From Cellulomonas sp. KRMCY2 (GTDB lineage: Bacteria > Actinomycetota > Actinomycetes > Actinomycetales > Cellulomonadaceae), in assembly GCF_000526515.1 (NCBI RefSeq), contig NZ_JAGF01000001.1, forward strand, positions 3,348,001-3,412,000: 64,000 bases of DNA, given 5' to 3'. The notes beneath the pieces were generated by a model. That model was not told the DNA's origin and did no database searches. It saw only the letters and a program-made list of their open reading frames with translations. Both the position numbers and the translations under genes were made by a program. This document shows positions 8,947 to 17,930 of the stretch, piece after piece (the stretch's first letter is position 1; the number at the start of each line of letters is the position of its first letter).

Positions 8947-9639
8947 TCAGCCTACGACAGTCGTCCGATGACCTCGCGCGGCGAGGACGGGTGCCAGCCG
9001 CGCGGTCAGGTGCTCCCGCAGGACGGGCTCGGCGTCACCGATCGTGACGTCGCGGCCGAGCTCGGCGGACAGCGACGTCACGTCGGCGTCCGGCAGCCCG
9101 CACGGCACGATCCGGCTGAATGCGACCAGGTCCGGGTCGCAGTTCAGGGCCACGCCGTGCATGGTGACGCCCTTGGCCACCCGCACCCCGATCGCAGCCA
9201 CCTTGCGGTCCCGGCGATCGCCGGTGCCCGGCGCGTCGGCATGGCACCACACGCCGGACCGGCCGTCGACCCGGACGGTCGGCAGCCCGAGGGCGGCGCA
9301 GGTGTCGATCACGCCGTGCTCGAGGGCCCGGACGTACGCCACGACGTCGACGGGTGCGGCGAGCCGCACGATCGGGTACGCGACGAGCTGACCGGGACCG
9401 TGCCAGGTGATCTTGCCCCCGCGGTCGACGTCGATCACGGGCGTCCCGTCGGCGGGACGGTCCCAGGCCGCGGTGCGCCGCCCGGCGGTGTAGACGTCGG
9501 TGTGCTCGACGAGCAGCACGGTGTCCGGCCGCAGGCCGTCGACGACCTCGGCGTGCACCTGGCGCTGCAGCGCCCAGGCCTCGGTGTAGTCGACCTGCCG
9601 GACGCCCAGGTCGAGACTCACGAACTCCACCCCCGGCAC
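8947..9639 (-). CDS. lipB: Octanoyltransferase
   Basis: A 230-residue LipB that moves octanoate from octanoyl-ACP to lipoyl domains. Seen: [14 protein letters not shown], the [17 protein letters not shown] motif region (about 80-98), the active-site Cys in [11 protein letters not shown] and a conserved Lys in KVAAIGVRV. The start is uncertain: the ATG at 9639 or a GTG three codons later giving VEFVSLDLG, the more usual opening. Only 1 bp separates it from the upstream MarR gene and 4 bp from lipA, so MarR-lipB-lipA may be one transcript. Confidence 0.95.
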   Translation of the reverse strand: MPGVEFVSLDLGVRQVDYTEAWALQRQVHAEVVDGLRPDTVLLVEHTDVYTAGRRTAAWDRPADGTPVIDVDRGGKITWHGPGQLVAYPIVRLAAPVDVVAYVRALEHGVIDTCAALGLPTVRVDGRSGVWCHADAPGTGDRRDRKVAAIGVRVAKGVTMHGVALNCDPDLVAFSRIVPCGLPDADVTSLSAELGRDVTIGDAEPVLREHLTARLAPVLAARGHRTTVVG

Positions 9640-9640
9640 G

Positions 9641-10213
9641 CTACCCGTGGTCCGCGCCGTGGTCCGCGTCGCTGCCGCCGGGCGGCGCCGCGAAGGGATG
9701 GTCCAGCGCGTCGGTGAGCCCGGCGTCGGAGGCGTGCGGACGCTGGGCGAGCATGACCGTGAGCAGCCCGCGCAGCTGCTCGACCTGGTCGGGGTCCAGC
9801 CCGCGGATGCTCATCTCCTCGGCCACCTGCGGGTCGCCCGCCTCGAACAGTGCGGCGCGACCCGATGCGGTGAGCACGACGTCGTGCCGGCGCCTGTCAT
9901 GGGCGTGCGGCAGGCGGTCGACGTAGGCCGAGCGTTCGAGCCGTGCGACGATGCGGCTCATGGTCTGCTCGGTCACGCCGGAGGCCTGCGCGAGCTCATG
10001 CTGGGAGCGGGGTCCGCGAAGCAGGAGGAAGAGCACCGGGAGACTCGCGTGGTTGAGGTCCCAGCCGCTCAGGTGCGCGTTCCAGTCCCGCTCGATCCGC
10101 CGGGCGGCCGCCGAGATGAGCCGCCCGGTCGGCCACTGGTTGAACCGTGCGACCGGGTCTGCGCCGGGTGCGGCCGGTCCTGACGCGGCTGGTTCTGACA
10201 CTGCGGGGAACAT
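9641..10213 (-). CDS. MarR family transcriptional regulator
   Basis: A 190-residue winged-helix protein. The core (about 25-160) contains the recognition-helix area [20 protein letters not shown] and a wing with the MarR-typical [17 protein letters not shown]- and C-terminal tails are low complexity. It is transcribed away from an MMPL exporter gene with about 70 bp between the start codons; a palindrome at 10289-10306 fits a MarR operator. It probably represses the exporter until a drug-like or lipid-like ligand binds. It also abuts lipB on the same strand, so its level could be tied to lipoate synthesis. Confidence 0.9.
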   Translation of the reverse strand: MFPAVSEPAASGPAAPGADPVARFNQWPTGRLISAAARRIERDWNAHLSGWDLNHASLPVLFLLLRGPRSQHELAQASGVTEQTMSRIVARLERSAYVDRLPHAHDRRRHDVVLTASGRAALFEAGDPQVAEEMSIRGLDPDQVEQLRGLLTVMLAQRPHASDAGLTDALDHPFAAPPGGSDADHGADHG

Positions 10214-10224
10214 CCCTCCGTCAT

Positions 10225-10273
10225 CCGGAGTTGCGCGAGAAGGTCGAGCGAAGGCCGGAGTTGTGCGAGAAGG
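10225..10273. repeat. Two 19-bp direct repeats between marR and the MMPL gene
   Basis: CCGGAGTTGYGCGAGAAGG occurs at 10225-10243 and 10255-10273, exactly 30 bp apart with one mismatch. The second copy supplies the probable ribosome binding site (GAGAAGG) of the exporter. The spacing could reflect a small duplication or a repeated regulator contact on one face of the helix. Confidence 0.6.
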
Positions 10274-10284
10274 CTAGCCCGGTC

Positions 10285-12534
10285 ATGATACTCAGCATGC
10301 TTAGTAATGGAACCGGCCGACGTCTCGGTGCGCTGCGTGGCCTCGGCGTCCTGGCCCTGCTGCTGGTGTGGCTCGCGGTGGCCGGTCTCGGCGGGAGCTC
10401 GATGGGCAAGCTCTCCGAGGTCCAGGAGAACTCCGCCGCGTCGTTCCTGCCGCAAGGCGCGGAGTCCACCCGCGCGGCCGAGGCACAGCGTGCTTTCAGT
10501 GACGATGCCGTGCTGCCTGCGATCGTCGTGGTCGAGGGGGACGGCGCCCTGACGCCCGACCAGCTCGTTGCGGTGCAGGCGTTCGCCGCCGCGGTGCCGG
10601 CGATCGAGCTCGGGCCGGGCACGACGATCGGCGACCTGCTGCTCGCTCCTGCCGTCGCCGTCCCGTCCGAGGACGGGACGGCTGCCCTGATCACGCTGTC
10701 GCTCGATGCCGATGCGGCGAGTGAGCAGATCGGTGAGGAGCGCGTCGTCAACCAGGTGGTCGCCGAGCTTCGCGCCGCGACCGCAGGCGATCTCGCCGAC
10801 GCGGGGCTGCAGGCCTGGGTGACCGGACCGGCCGGCGCGATCGCCGACCTGGTCGAGGCCTTCGGCGGCATCGACGGTCTGCTGCTGCTCGTCGCGCTCT
10901 CGGTCGTCTTCGTGATCCTGATCATCGTCTACCGTTCGCCGAGCCTGCCCTTCGCGGTCCTGCTCACCTCGCTGTTCGGTCTGGCCGGAGCGGCGTTCGT
11001 CGTCTACGAGCTGGCCAAGGCCGACGTCCTGGTGCTCAACGGGCAGAGCCAGGGGATCCTGTTCATCCTCGTCGTCGGAGCCGCGACCGACTACTCGCTG
11101 CTGATCGTCGCGCGCTACCGCGAAGAGCTGCGCCGGGTGGAGTCGCCGTACACCGCGATGCGACGTGCCCTGCGGGCATCGATCGAGCCGGTCGCGGCCA
11201 GCGCGGGGACGGTTATCGCCGGCCTGCTCTGCCTGCTGCTCTCGGACCTGTCGTCGAACTCGAGCCTCGGCCCCGTCGCGGCGATCGGGATCGCCGGCGC
11301 CTTCCTGGCGGCCACGACGCTGCTGCCCGCCCTGCTCCTGATCACCGGGCGGCGCTCCCGCCTGGTCTTCTGGCCGCGCGTCCCGCACGTGGTCGAGGCC
11401 CCGGTCGCCGCTGACGGCGGGTCGCGGGCCGCCCGCGCACGCGGCGACGGCGAGCCCCTCGAGCACCTCGAGGCCCGCTCCGGGCTGTGGGGCCGGGTGT
11501 CCGGGCTGATCGGCCGTCGGCCGCGCCTGGTCTGGGTCGGCACTGCCGTCGCCCTGCTGGGTGCCTCGGCCTGGTTGCCGACCCTGCAGGCCGACGGCAC
11601 GGGTGAGAGCGACATCTTCCTCACCGCGGTCGAGTCGGTCGCGGGCGAGGAGGTCCTCGCGGCCCACTTCGACGCGGGCCAGGTCCAGCCGGTCACGGTG
11701 ATCGCCGCCGAGGCGGACCTGGACGCGGTGGTGGCCGCCGCGACCGCCGTCGACGGTGTCCGGTCCGCCGACCCGGTGACCGAGCGGGCCCCCGGCCCGC
11801 CCGGGGCTCCCGCCGACCCGGACGCCCCGGTGCTCGTCGTCGACGGGTCGGTGCGCATCGACGTCGTCACCGACGCCGGCTCGGAGACCCAGGAGGCCGT
11901 CGACGTGGTCCGCGACGTACGGACCGCCGTGCACGCCGTGGCCCAGGACGCCCTGGTCGGTGGTGCCGCCGCCGAACGGCTCGACACCCAGCTGACGAGC
12001 ACGCGCGACCTGACGGTGATCGTCCCGGCCGTGCTGCTCGTGATCCTGCTGGTCCTGATCGTCCTGCTCCGGGCGATCGTCGCGCCGCTGATCATCGTCC
12101 TGGCGAACCTGCTGTCCTTCGGAGCGACGATCGGCATCGGGGCCCTCGTGTTCAACCACGTCCTCGGCTTCCCGGGCGCGGACGCGACGGTGCCGCTGTA
12201 CGCCTTCGTCTTCCTGGTGGCCCTCGGTATCGACTACTCGATCTTCCTGATGACCCGCGTCCGGGAGGAGTCCCTGGTGCACGGCACGCGCGAGGGGGTG
12301 CGACGGGGGCTCTCGGTCACCGGTGGGGTGATCACGAGCGCCGGCGTCGTCCTCGCCGCGACCTTCGGTGCCCTGGCGGTGCTCCCGCTGCTCTTCCTCG
12401 TCCAGCTCGCGTTCCTGGTGGCGCTCGGCGTGCTGATCGACACGCTCGTCGTGCGCACCCTGCTGGTCCCTGGTCTCATCCACGACCTCGGTCGGGCATC
12501 CTGGTGGCCATGGGCAACGAGGATCAGGGACTGA
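10285..12534 (+). CDS. MMPL/RND family exporter
   Basis: About 749 residues; an in-frame ATG lies at 10285 and another at 10297, and GAGAAGG at 10267-10273 favours the first. One N-terminal helix, a periplasmic domain (about 30-195), five helices (about 200-385), a cytoplasmic linker, then the same plan again: helix near 465, second periplasmic domain and five C-terminal helices. The family motifs GAATDYSLLIVARYREEL and LGIDYSIFLMTRVREE carry the paired Asp-Tyr residues of proton-driven MMPL proteins. It probably exports a lipid or toxic compound using the proton gradient. The divergent MarR gene and the palindrome over the start suggest inducible expression. The 3' end overlaps the next gene by about 25 bp. 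Confidence 0.93.
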   Translation: MILSMLSNGTGRRLGALRGLGVLALLLVWLAVAGLGGSSMGKLSEVQENSAASFLPQGAESTRAAEAQRAFSDDAVLPAIVVVEGDGALTPDQLVAVQAFAAAVPAIELGPGTTIGDLLLAPAVAVPSEDGTAALITLSLDADAASEQIGEERVVNQVVAELRAATAGDLADAGLQAWVTGPAGAIADLVEAFGGIDGLLLLVALSVVFVILIIVYRSPSLPFAVLLTSLFGLAGAAFVVYELAKADVLVLNGQSQGILFILVVGAATDYSLLIVARYREELRRVESPYTAMRRALRASIEPVAASAGTVIAGLLCLLLSDLSSNSSLGPVAAIGIAGAFLAATTLLPALLLITGRRSRLVFWPRVPHVVEAPVAADGGSRAARARGDGEPLEHLEARSGLWGRVSGLIGRRPRLVWVGTAVALLGASAWLPTLQADGTGESDIFLTAVESVAGEEVLAAHFDAGQVQPVTVIAAEADLDAVVAAATAVDGVRSADPVTERAPGPPGAPADPDAPVLVVDGSVRIDVVTDAGSETQEAVDVVRDVRTAVHAVAQDALVGGAAAERLDTQLTSTRDLTVIVPAVLLVILLVLIVLLRAIVAPLIIVLANLLSFGATIGIGALVFNHVLGFPGADATVPLYAFVFLVALGIDYSIFLMTRVREESLVHGTREGVRRGLSVTGGVITSAGVVLAATFGALAVLPLLFLVQLAFLVALGVLIDTLVVRTLLVPGLIHDLGRASWWPWATRIRD
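10289..10306. promoter_or_regulatory. Palindromic MarR-type operator over the MMPL start
   Basis: TACTCAGCATGCTTAGTA is an 18-bp inverted repeat (one mismatched pair) whose size and AT-rich ends suit a MarR dimer. It lies directly after the first candidate start codon and contains the second, so bound repressor would block transcription of the exporter. Confidence 0.6.
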
Positions 12535-13546
12535 CACTGCGGTTCGGCGTCATCGGCTACGGCGACTCGGGCCGGGGCATCCACGCGCGGCTGCTGCGCG
12601 AGGCGGGGCACACCGTGACCGATGTGGTCACACGCGACGGTGCGCGGGCGGCAGCGGCGCACGCCGACTGGCCCGGGGTGCACGTGCACGACGACGTGGC
12701 CGGCCTCCTGGGTCGCGCCGCGGACGTGGACGCCGTGGTCGTCGCGACACCCAGCGGCCGGCACGTGGAGCACGCCATGGCGGTCGTGGCGGCCGGGGTG
12801 CCGGTCGTCGTCGACAAGCCGCTCGCCCTCGACGCCGACGGCGCGTCGACGATCGTGGCCGCGGCGCAGGCCGCAGCGGTCCCGCTGACCGTCTTCCAGA
12901 ACCGGCGGTGGGACAGCGAGCAGCTGACCCTCCTCGGCCTCCTCGCGTCCGGTGCGCTCGGTCGGGTCCACCGGTTCGAGCGTCGATGGGAGCGTTGGCG
13001 CCCGGTGCCCAAGAACCGGTGGAAGGAGAACGCCGTCGGGCAGGGCGGCGGGCTGCTGCTCGACCTCGGTGCGCACCTGGTGGACTCCGCGACCCAGCTC
13101 TTCGGGCCGGTCGCCTCGGTCTACGCCGAGATCCGTGCCCTGACCACACCGGCCGAGGACGACGTCTTCCTCGCCCTCGAGCACGTCAGCGGTACGACGA
13201 GCCACCTGTGGGCGGGCAGCCTCGTCGGCGCCCCGGACCGCGCACCCGGGTGCTCGGCAGCGCGGGTGCCTACCTCGTGACCTCGTTCGAGGGCGAGCCG
13301 ACCCCGTTCGAGGCCATGACCGGCGGGCCGGGCACCGAGGGGCTGCTGGTCCGGGGCGACCAGGTCGAGCCCGTCGAGCGCGCGCCGGGCAGCCATGCCG
13401 ACTTCTACCGGGCGGTCGGCAGGTGGCTGGCTGCGGGCGGCCCGGTCCCGGTCGACCCGTGGGATGCCGTCCGGACCGCGGCCGTGCTCGACGCCGCGCG
13501 CCGCAGCGTCCGCGACGGACGACGGGAGCCGGTCGCCCACCACTGA
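12510..13546 (+). pseudogene. Gfo/Idh/MocA oxidoreductase with a 1-base frameshift
   Basis: The first 242 or so codons encode a typical NAD(P)-binding Gfo/Idh/MocA enzyme: Rossmann motif GVIGYGDSGRGIHARLL, cofactor-binding VVVDKPLALDADGA and the GGGLLLDLGAHLVD stretch of the substrate domain. Near 13231-13234 (CCCC) the frame is lost; the remaining domain continues in the +2 frame (TRVLGSAGAYLVTSFEGEP to the stop at 13546). One C added to the run would restore a protein of about 345 residues, the normal length. Either a true inactivating deletion or a sequencing error in a C run. It overlaps the end of the exporter gene. The start could also be a GTG at 12504. Sugar or inositol substrate unknown. 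Confidence 0.75.
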
Positions 13547-13624
13547 GTCGGTCGGGCGGCGTGCACTGCCCGCCGGGCCTGTGGACAACCCGTTCGGGGG
13601 TCGCCGGGATGGTGGCATGGTCCG

Positions 13625-15076
13625 GTGACCGGTCCCGTGCTGCCCGAAGGTCTCGATGCCGCGCTCGCACGCGCAGGGTTCGGGCCCGTCCGCCTGCTCG
13701 GCTCGGCACCCGGCAGCGCCCGGTGGGTCACGCACAGCTCCGACGGGATCCGGTGGGTGGTCACCATCGTCGGCCCGGTGTCCGCCCGGCGTGCCGCCGA
13801 CGTCCGTGACCGGCTCAGGCGCCTGAGCACGATCGATCACCCGCATCTTGCCCGCGTCGGACCGTTGCTCGAGCTCGGCCGGGGTGGCCTGGCGGTGCTG
13901 CACCAGGAGGTGCCGGGCACCGACCTGGCCACGGTGCGTGCCGGACGGGGTCCGTGGGCGGCCGGCGAGGTCGTCACCGTGGTGGTGCCGCTCGCCGAGG
14001 CGCTGGCGGCCCTGCACGCCGCCGGTCTGGCGCACGGGGACGTCGCCGCGGCGAACGTCGTGCTCGCGCCGGACGGGCGCGCGGTCCTGGTCGACCTCAC
14101 CTGCGGCGACGACCCGGACGAGCGGGGGACACCGGGCGTGGCGGCTCCGGAGCGGTCCCGGGGCGCGCGACCCGCGGGCGACGTGCACGCGCTCGCCCGA
14201 CTGGGGCTCCAGCTGCTCGCCCGGCCGACAGGTCGAGCACCGCAGGACGACGACCTGCGGTCGTCGGACGACCTCGACGACGCCGGTCGGGCACGGCTGG
14301 TCGCGTCGCTGACGGCGGCGACCGCCCTCGACCCGGACGATCGGCCCGATGCTGCCGGGCTGGCCGCAGCCGTCTACGCGACCTGCCGCCCGGTACCGGT
14401 AGACCTGCCGGACCCCGCTGTGCTGGCCCGGCTGGCGGTCCGGCGGGCCGCCGTCGGCCCCGGCGACGACCTGACCCAGCGCGTCCCGCCCCGTCCGGCC
14501 CGTGGCGCGCGGGGCAGGCACCGGCGGCGCGGTCGGCGTGGACTCGTCACAGCGGGCGGTGCCGCGCTGGTGATGGCCACCTGCGCCGCAGTCGTCGTTC
14601 TGGCGGGCCTCGACCCCACGGCGACCGGGGGATCGGACGGGCCTGAGCGGACGACCGACCCGGTGGCTGCCGCGATGCGCCTGACCGTCGACCGGGCCGA
14701 GGCGCTCGTCGACCAGGACGTGGCGTCGCTCGCGGCGGTGACCGTGCCCGGCTCGCCTGCGCGCGCGGCCGACCTGACGACCCTGCGTCGCCTGCGGGCG
14801 GCGGGTGTGCCCGGTGGACCGGTGCGTCTGGAGGTCGGGTCGGTGGCGTTGCTGCCGGTCGGACGCCAGGACGTCGGACGTGGCGTCGGTCACGCCCTCG
14901 GGTGTGCTCGGGTCCGGATCGTCGTGCACGTCACGACCGGGTCGGTCGTCGGCGGCCCGCCGGCCGGGACCGGTGCGGACCAGGCGGACCAGGCGGGTGT
15001 CGTCCTGGTCCTGCGGCGCGCGCAGGACGGCTGGCGGGTCAGCGAGGTCGGTGCGACCCGTTCGTCCGACCCGTGA
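13625..15076 (+). CDS. Membrane-anchored pseudokinase
   Basis: A 483-residue protein. Residues 10-265 have the layout of a Hanks-type kinase: catalytic-loop equivalent HGDVAAANVVL (relatives: HRDxxxxN) and DLT in place of DFG. The N-lobe Lys of the VAIK motif is missing (WVVTIVGP). This predicts a fold that cannot do normal phosphotransfer. A basic stretch (GRHRRRGRRG) leads into one membrane helix at about 305-325, then an extracytoplasmic domain of about 150 residues ending near VVLVLRRAQDGWRVSEV, similar to small stress or cargo-binding folds. The 3' end overlaps the convergent TIGR01777 gene by 38 bp. Partner unknown; it may sense or scaffold rather than phosphorylate. Confidence 0.75.
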   Translation: MTGPVLPEGLDAALARAGFGPVRLLGSAPGSARWVTHSSDGIRWVVTIVGPVSARRAADVRDRLRRLSTIDHPHLARVGPLLELGRGGLAVLHQEVPGTDLATVRAGRGPWAAGEVVTVVVPLAEALAALHAAGLAHGDVAAANVVLAPDGRAVLVDLTCGDDPDERGTPGVAAPERSRGARPAGDVHALARLGLQLLARPTGRAPQDDDLRSSDDLDDAGRARLVASLTAATALDPDDRPDAAGLAAAVYATCRPVPVDLPDPAVLARLAVRRAAVGPGDDLTQRVPPRPARGARGRHRRRGRRGLVTAGGAALVMATCAAVVVLAGLDPTATGGSDGPERTTDPVAAAMRLTVDRAEALVDQDVASLAAVTVPGSPARAADLTTLRRLRAAGVPGGPVRLEVGSVALLPVGRQDVGRGVGHALGCARVRIVVHVTTGSVVGGPPAGTGADQADQAGVVLVLRRAQDGWRVSEVGATRSSDP

Positions 15077-15962
15077 GCCAGGCGGCGGCCCCGGCGAGGT
15101 CGGGGTGCACGTGCTCGTACCCGCTCGCGGTGAGCACGGTGGGCAGCGCGTGCTGGGAGGACAGCACGTCGTCGGCGAAGTCGCCGATGGCGACCTTGAG
15201 GGCGATCCGCGGGACACGCAGGACGCTCGGCCGGTGCAGCTCGCGCGCGACGGCGGCGACCACGTCGGACTGGCGCGCGGGCGAGGGCGCCGTGAGGTTC
15301 ACCGGACCTCGGACGTCCGCGGTCAGCAGGTGCTCGATGGCCCCGACCTGGTCGGCGAGCGTGATCCAGCTCCACACGTTGCGACCGCTGCCGAGCGGGC
15401 CGCCGACGCCGAGCCGGAGCAGGGGCAGGAGCCGGCCGAACGACCCGCCGTCGCGGGCCATCACGATGCCGGTCCGCAGGTGGGCCACCCGGACACCGGC
15501 ATGCTCTGCCGTCGCGGTCGCGGCCTCCCACGCCTGCACGACGTCGGGCAGGAACCCGACACCCGGCGAGGACGCCTCCGTGAGGATCTCGTCACCGCGA
15601 TCGCCGTAGTAGCCGACGGCCGAGCCCTGGAGCAGGACCGCCGGTGCGCCGGCGGAGCCCGCGAGGTCAGCGAGCGTCCGTGCGATCAGGGCCGTCGGAC
15701 CCGTGCGGGACTGGAGGATCTCCTGCCGGTACCGCGGTGTCCAGCGGTGGTCGCCGAGGCCGACCCCGCCGAGGTTCACCACGGCGTCGACGCCGCGCAG
15801 GTCCTCGGGAGCGAGCCGGCCCGCGGCCGGGTCCCACCCGATCTCGCGGGACGACGTCGGCTCGTGGCGGACCAGTCGTCGGGTGTGGTGGCCACGACGG
15901 GCCAGGTGCTCGACGAGGGCCGTGCCGATCAGACCGTGCGAACCCGCGATGACGACGTGCAT
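15039..15962 (-). CDS. TIGR01777 family NAD(P)-binding protein
   Basis: A 307-residue SDR/epimerase-type protein. N-terminal Rossmann motif GSHGLIGTALVEHLARRGH, the family-typical VVNLGGVGL, LLQGSAVGYYGDRGDE (the Tyr of the SDR active site is here, without the usual YxxxK pair) and a C-terminal VLRVPRIALKVAIGDFADDVL. The reaction is not known for bacterial members. In M. tuberculosis the same gene (Rv2216) lies between dlaT and lipB; here it follows the E2 gene but is parted from lipB by the MarR-MMPL block. A strong terminator lies just upstream, so it has its own promoter. Its 3' end overlaps the pseudokinase gene. Confidence 0.88.
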   Translation of the reverse strand: MHVVIAGSHGLIGTALVEHLARRGHHTRRLVRHEPTSSREIGWDPAAGRLAPEDLRGVDAVVNLGGVGLGDHRWTPRYRQEILQSRTGPTALIARTLADLAGSAGAPAVLLQGSAVGYYGDRGDEILTEASSPGVGFLPDVVQAWEAATATAEHAGVRVAHLRTGIVMARDGGSFGRLLPLLRLGVGGPLGSGRNVWSWITLADQVGAIEHLLTADVRGPVNLTAPSPARQSDVVAAVARELHRPSVLRVPRIALKVAIGDFADDVLSSQHALPTVLTASGYEHVHPDLAGAAAWLTGRTNGSHRPR

Positions 15963-15996
15963 GCGGCTCAGCGTAGGTCAGCCGGGAGGTGCATCT

Positions 15997-16040
15997 CATG
16001 ACGCAGGCCCGGACAACCTTCGGTCCGGGCCTGCGTCATG
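15997..16040 (-). terminator. Strong hairpin downstream of the E2 gene
   Basis: Arms of 18 nt, perfectly complementary (15997-16014 with 16023-16040), closing an 8-nt loop AACCTTCG, 13 bp past the E2 stop. No clear U run follows, as is common in actinobacteria. Confidence 0.8.
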
Positions 16041-16052
16041 GTGTCGACGTCG

Positions 16053-17906
16053 TCAGACGCCGACCTCCGACTCGAAGTCCGCGTCCTCGATGCGCCGCTT
16101 GACGGCCATGAGGTACCGCGACGCATCCGCCCCGTCCACCAGTCGGTGGTCGTAGGACAGCGCCAGGTAGCACATCGACCGGATGGCGATGTACTCGCCA
16201 CCGTCCTCGTCCGTCGCGACGACCGGGCGCTTGACGATGCCGCCGGTGCCGAGGATGGCTGAGGTCCCGCCCGGCACGATCGGGGTGTCGAACAGGGCGC
16301 CACCCGAGCCCGTGTTCGTCACCGTGAAGGTCGCTCCGCTGAGCTCGTCCGGCGTCACCTTGTTCGCGCGGGTGCGCTCGGCGAGGTCGGCGATCTTGCG
16401 TGCGATGCCGGCCAGGTTGAGGTCACCGGCGCTGCGGATGACGGGCACGACGAGACCACGGTCGGTGTCCACCGCGATGCCGACGTTCTCCTCGCCGTGG
16501 TACGTGATCTGGTTCCCGTCGAGGAAGCCGTTGACCTTGGGGTGGGCCTTGAGCGCCTCGGTCGCCGCCAGGACGAAGAACGGCAGGTACGTGAGGTTGA
16601 CGCCTTCACGAGCCCGGAAGTCGTTCTTCGCCCGGGCCCGCAGCCGCGCGACCTTGGTCACGTCGACCTCGACGATGGTGGTCAGCTGAGCCATGGAGTG
16701 GAGCGACTCGACCATCCGCGTGGCGATGACCTGGCGGAGGCGGCTCGCCTTCTCCGTCGTGCCGCGCAGCGGGGACACGGACGTCGCTGCTGCTGCCGGC
16801 CGGGGTGCGCTCGGTACAGCCGGGGGTGCGGCGGGCGCCGCTGCGGCCGCAGCAGCCTGAGCCTGCTCCTGCGCGGCTCGCGCCGCACGCTCCTGCTCGG
16901 CCTTGGCGGCCGCGTCCAGGACGTCCTCCTTGCGGATGCGTCCGCCGACGCCGGTACCGACGAGGGCCGCGAGATCGACCCCCTTCTCGGCTGCGAGCTT
17001 GCGCACCAACGGGGTCAGGTAGCCGCCCGCACCACCGGATGCCGTCGGCTGTGCCGATGCCACCGGCGTCGGTGCCTGCTGAGGCTCGGTCCGAGCCTCA
17101 GGCTGCGGCGCGACTGCCGGCGCGGTGGCGACCTCATCGCCGGCGCCGGTGTCGGACCGCTCCGGCTCGGCGACGGCTGCGGGCTCGACGGGCGCGGACT
17201 CGGGGGTCGACTCCGGTGCCGACGGCGCGGGTGCCCCGCCGGACGCACCGATCCGGGCCAGCGCGGTGCCCACCTCGACGGTCTCGTCCTCGGCGACCAG
17301 GATCTCGGTCAGCGTCCCCGCGAAGGGGGAGGGGATCTCGGTGTCGACCTTGTCGGTCGAGACCTCCAGCAGCGGCTCGTCCAGGGCGACCTCGTCGCCG
17401 ACCTGCTTGAGCCATCGGGTCACGGTGCCCTCGGTCACGCTCTCGCCGAGCGCCGGCATCGTGACGTCCTGGCTCGGGCCGCCCGATGGCGCTGCGGGCG
17501 CCGCTGCGGGCGCTGCGGGCGCCTGCTCCTGGGTGGCCGCGGGCTGCGCCCAGGTCTCCTGGGGCGCGCTCTCGGGCACCTCGTCCGGGGCCTGGTCGGC
17601 AGCGGGAGCCTCGGCGGCAGGGGGCGCCTGCTCGGCGGACGGCTGCTCACCTGCATCGGCGGCCTGATCGGCCGAGCCGATCGTGGCCAGCGCGGTGCCC
17701 ACCTCGACGGTCTCGTCCTCGGCGACCAGGATCTCGGTCAGCGTCCCCGCGAAGGGGGAGGGGATCTCGGTGTCGACCTTGTCGGTCGAGACCTCCAGCA
17801 GCGGCTCGTCCAGGGCGACCTCGTCGCCGACCTGCTTGAGCCATCGGGTCACGGTGCCCTCGGTCACGCTCTCGCCGAGCGCCGGCATCAGCACGGAGTC
17901 AGTCAT
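16053..17906 (-). CDS. sucB: Dihydrolipoamide acyltransferase (E2) with two lipoyl domains
   Basis: A 617-residue E2 subunit of a 2-oxoacid dehydrogenase complex. Lipoyl domain 1 at about 2-78 (Lys43 in STDKVDTE) and lipoyl domain 2 at about 147-221 (Lys186), each followed by Ala/Pro-rich linkers; peripheral subunit-binding domain at about 300-335 ([20 protein letters not shown]); catalytic domain from about 385 with the active-site DHRLVDG near the C-terminus. By family naming it is the succinyltransferase, but in actinobacteria this protein often serves pyruvate dehydrogenase (DlaT in M. tuberculosis), so substrate is uncertain. lpd lies 24 bp upstream. The two lipoyl domains are identical at DNA level over 205 bp. 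Confidence 0.93.
   Translation of the reverse strand: MTDSVLMPALGESVTEGTVTRWLKQVGDEVALDEPLLEVSTDKVDTEIPSPFAGTLTEILVAEDETVEVGTALATIGSADQAADAGEQPSAEQAPPAAEAPAADQAPDEVPESAPQETWAQPAATQEQAPAAPAAAPAAPSGGPSQDVTMPALGESVTEGTVTRWLKQVGDEVALDEPLLEVSTDKVDTEIPSPFAGTLTEILVAEDETVEVGTALARIGASGGAPAPSAPESTPESAPVEPAAVAEPERSDTGAGDEVATAPAVAPQPEARTEPQQAPTPVASAQPTASGGAGGYLTPLVRKLAAEKGVDLAALVGTGVGGRIRKEDVLDAAAKAEQERAARAAQEQAQAAAAAAAPAAPPAVPSAPRPAAAATSVSPLRGTTEKASRLRQVIATRMVESLHSMAQLTTIVEVDVTKVARLRARAKNDFRAREGVNLTYLPFFVLAATEALKAHPKVNGFLDGNQITYHGEENVGIAVDTDRGLVVPVIRSAGDLNLAGIARKIADLAERTRANKVTPDELSGATFTVTNTGSGGALFDTPIVPGGTSAILGTGGIVKRPVVATDEDGGEYIAIRSMCYLALSYDHRLVDGADASRYLMAVKRRIEDADFESEVGV
17256..17889. repeat. Perfect 205-bp direct repeat encoding the two lipoyl domains
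   Basis: Bases 17256-17460 and 17685-17889 match at every position, including synonymous sites, with a period of 429 bp (143 codons). This indicates recent duplication or ongoing gene conversion. Recombination between them would give a one-lipoyl protein in frame. Confidence 0.9.
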
Positions 17907-17930
17907 GACCTCGCGTCTCCTTCGATCGGG

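Noticed and set aside
10069-12537. 822-codon open frame on the minus strand
   Set aside because: Antisense to the MMPL gene; translation is Asp/Arg/Gln-rich without motifs, as expected of a mirror frame in high-GC DNA.
13600-13625. ATG at 13617 as pseudokinase start
   Set aside because: It is followed at once by a stop (ATGGTCCGGTGA); the GTG at 13625 opens the conserved frame.
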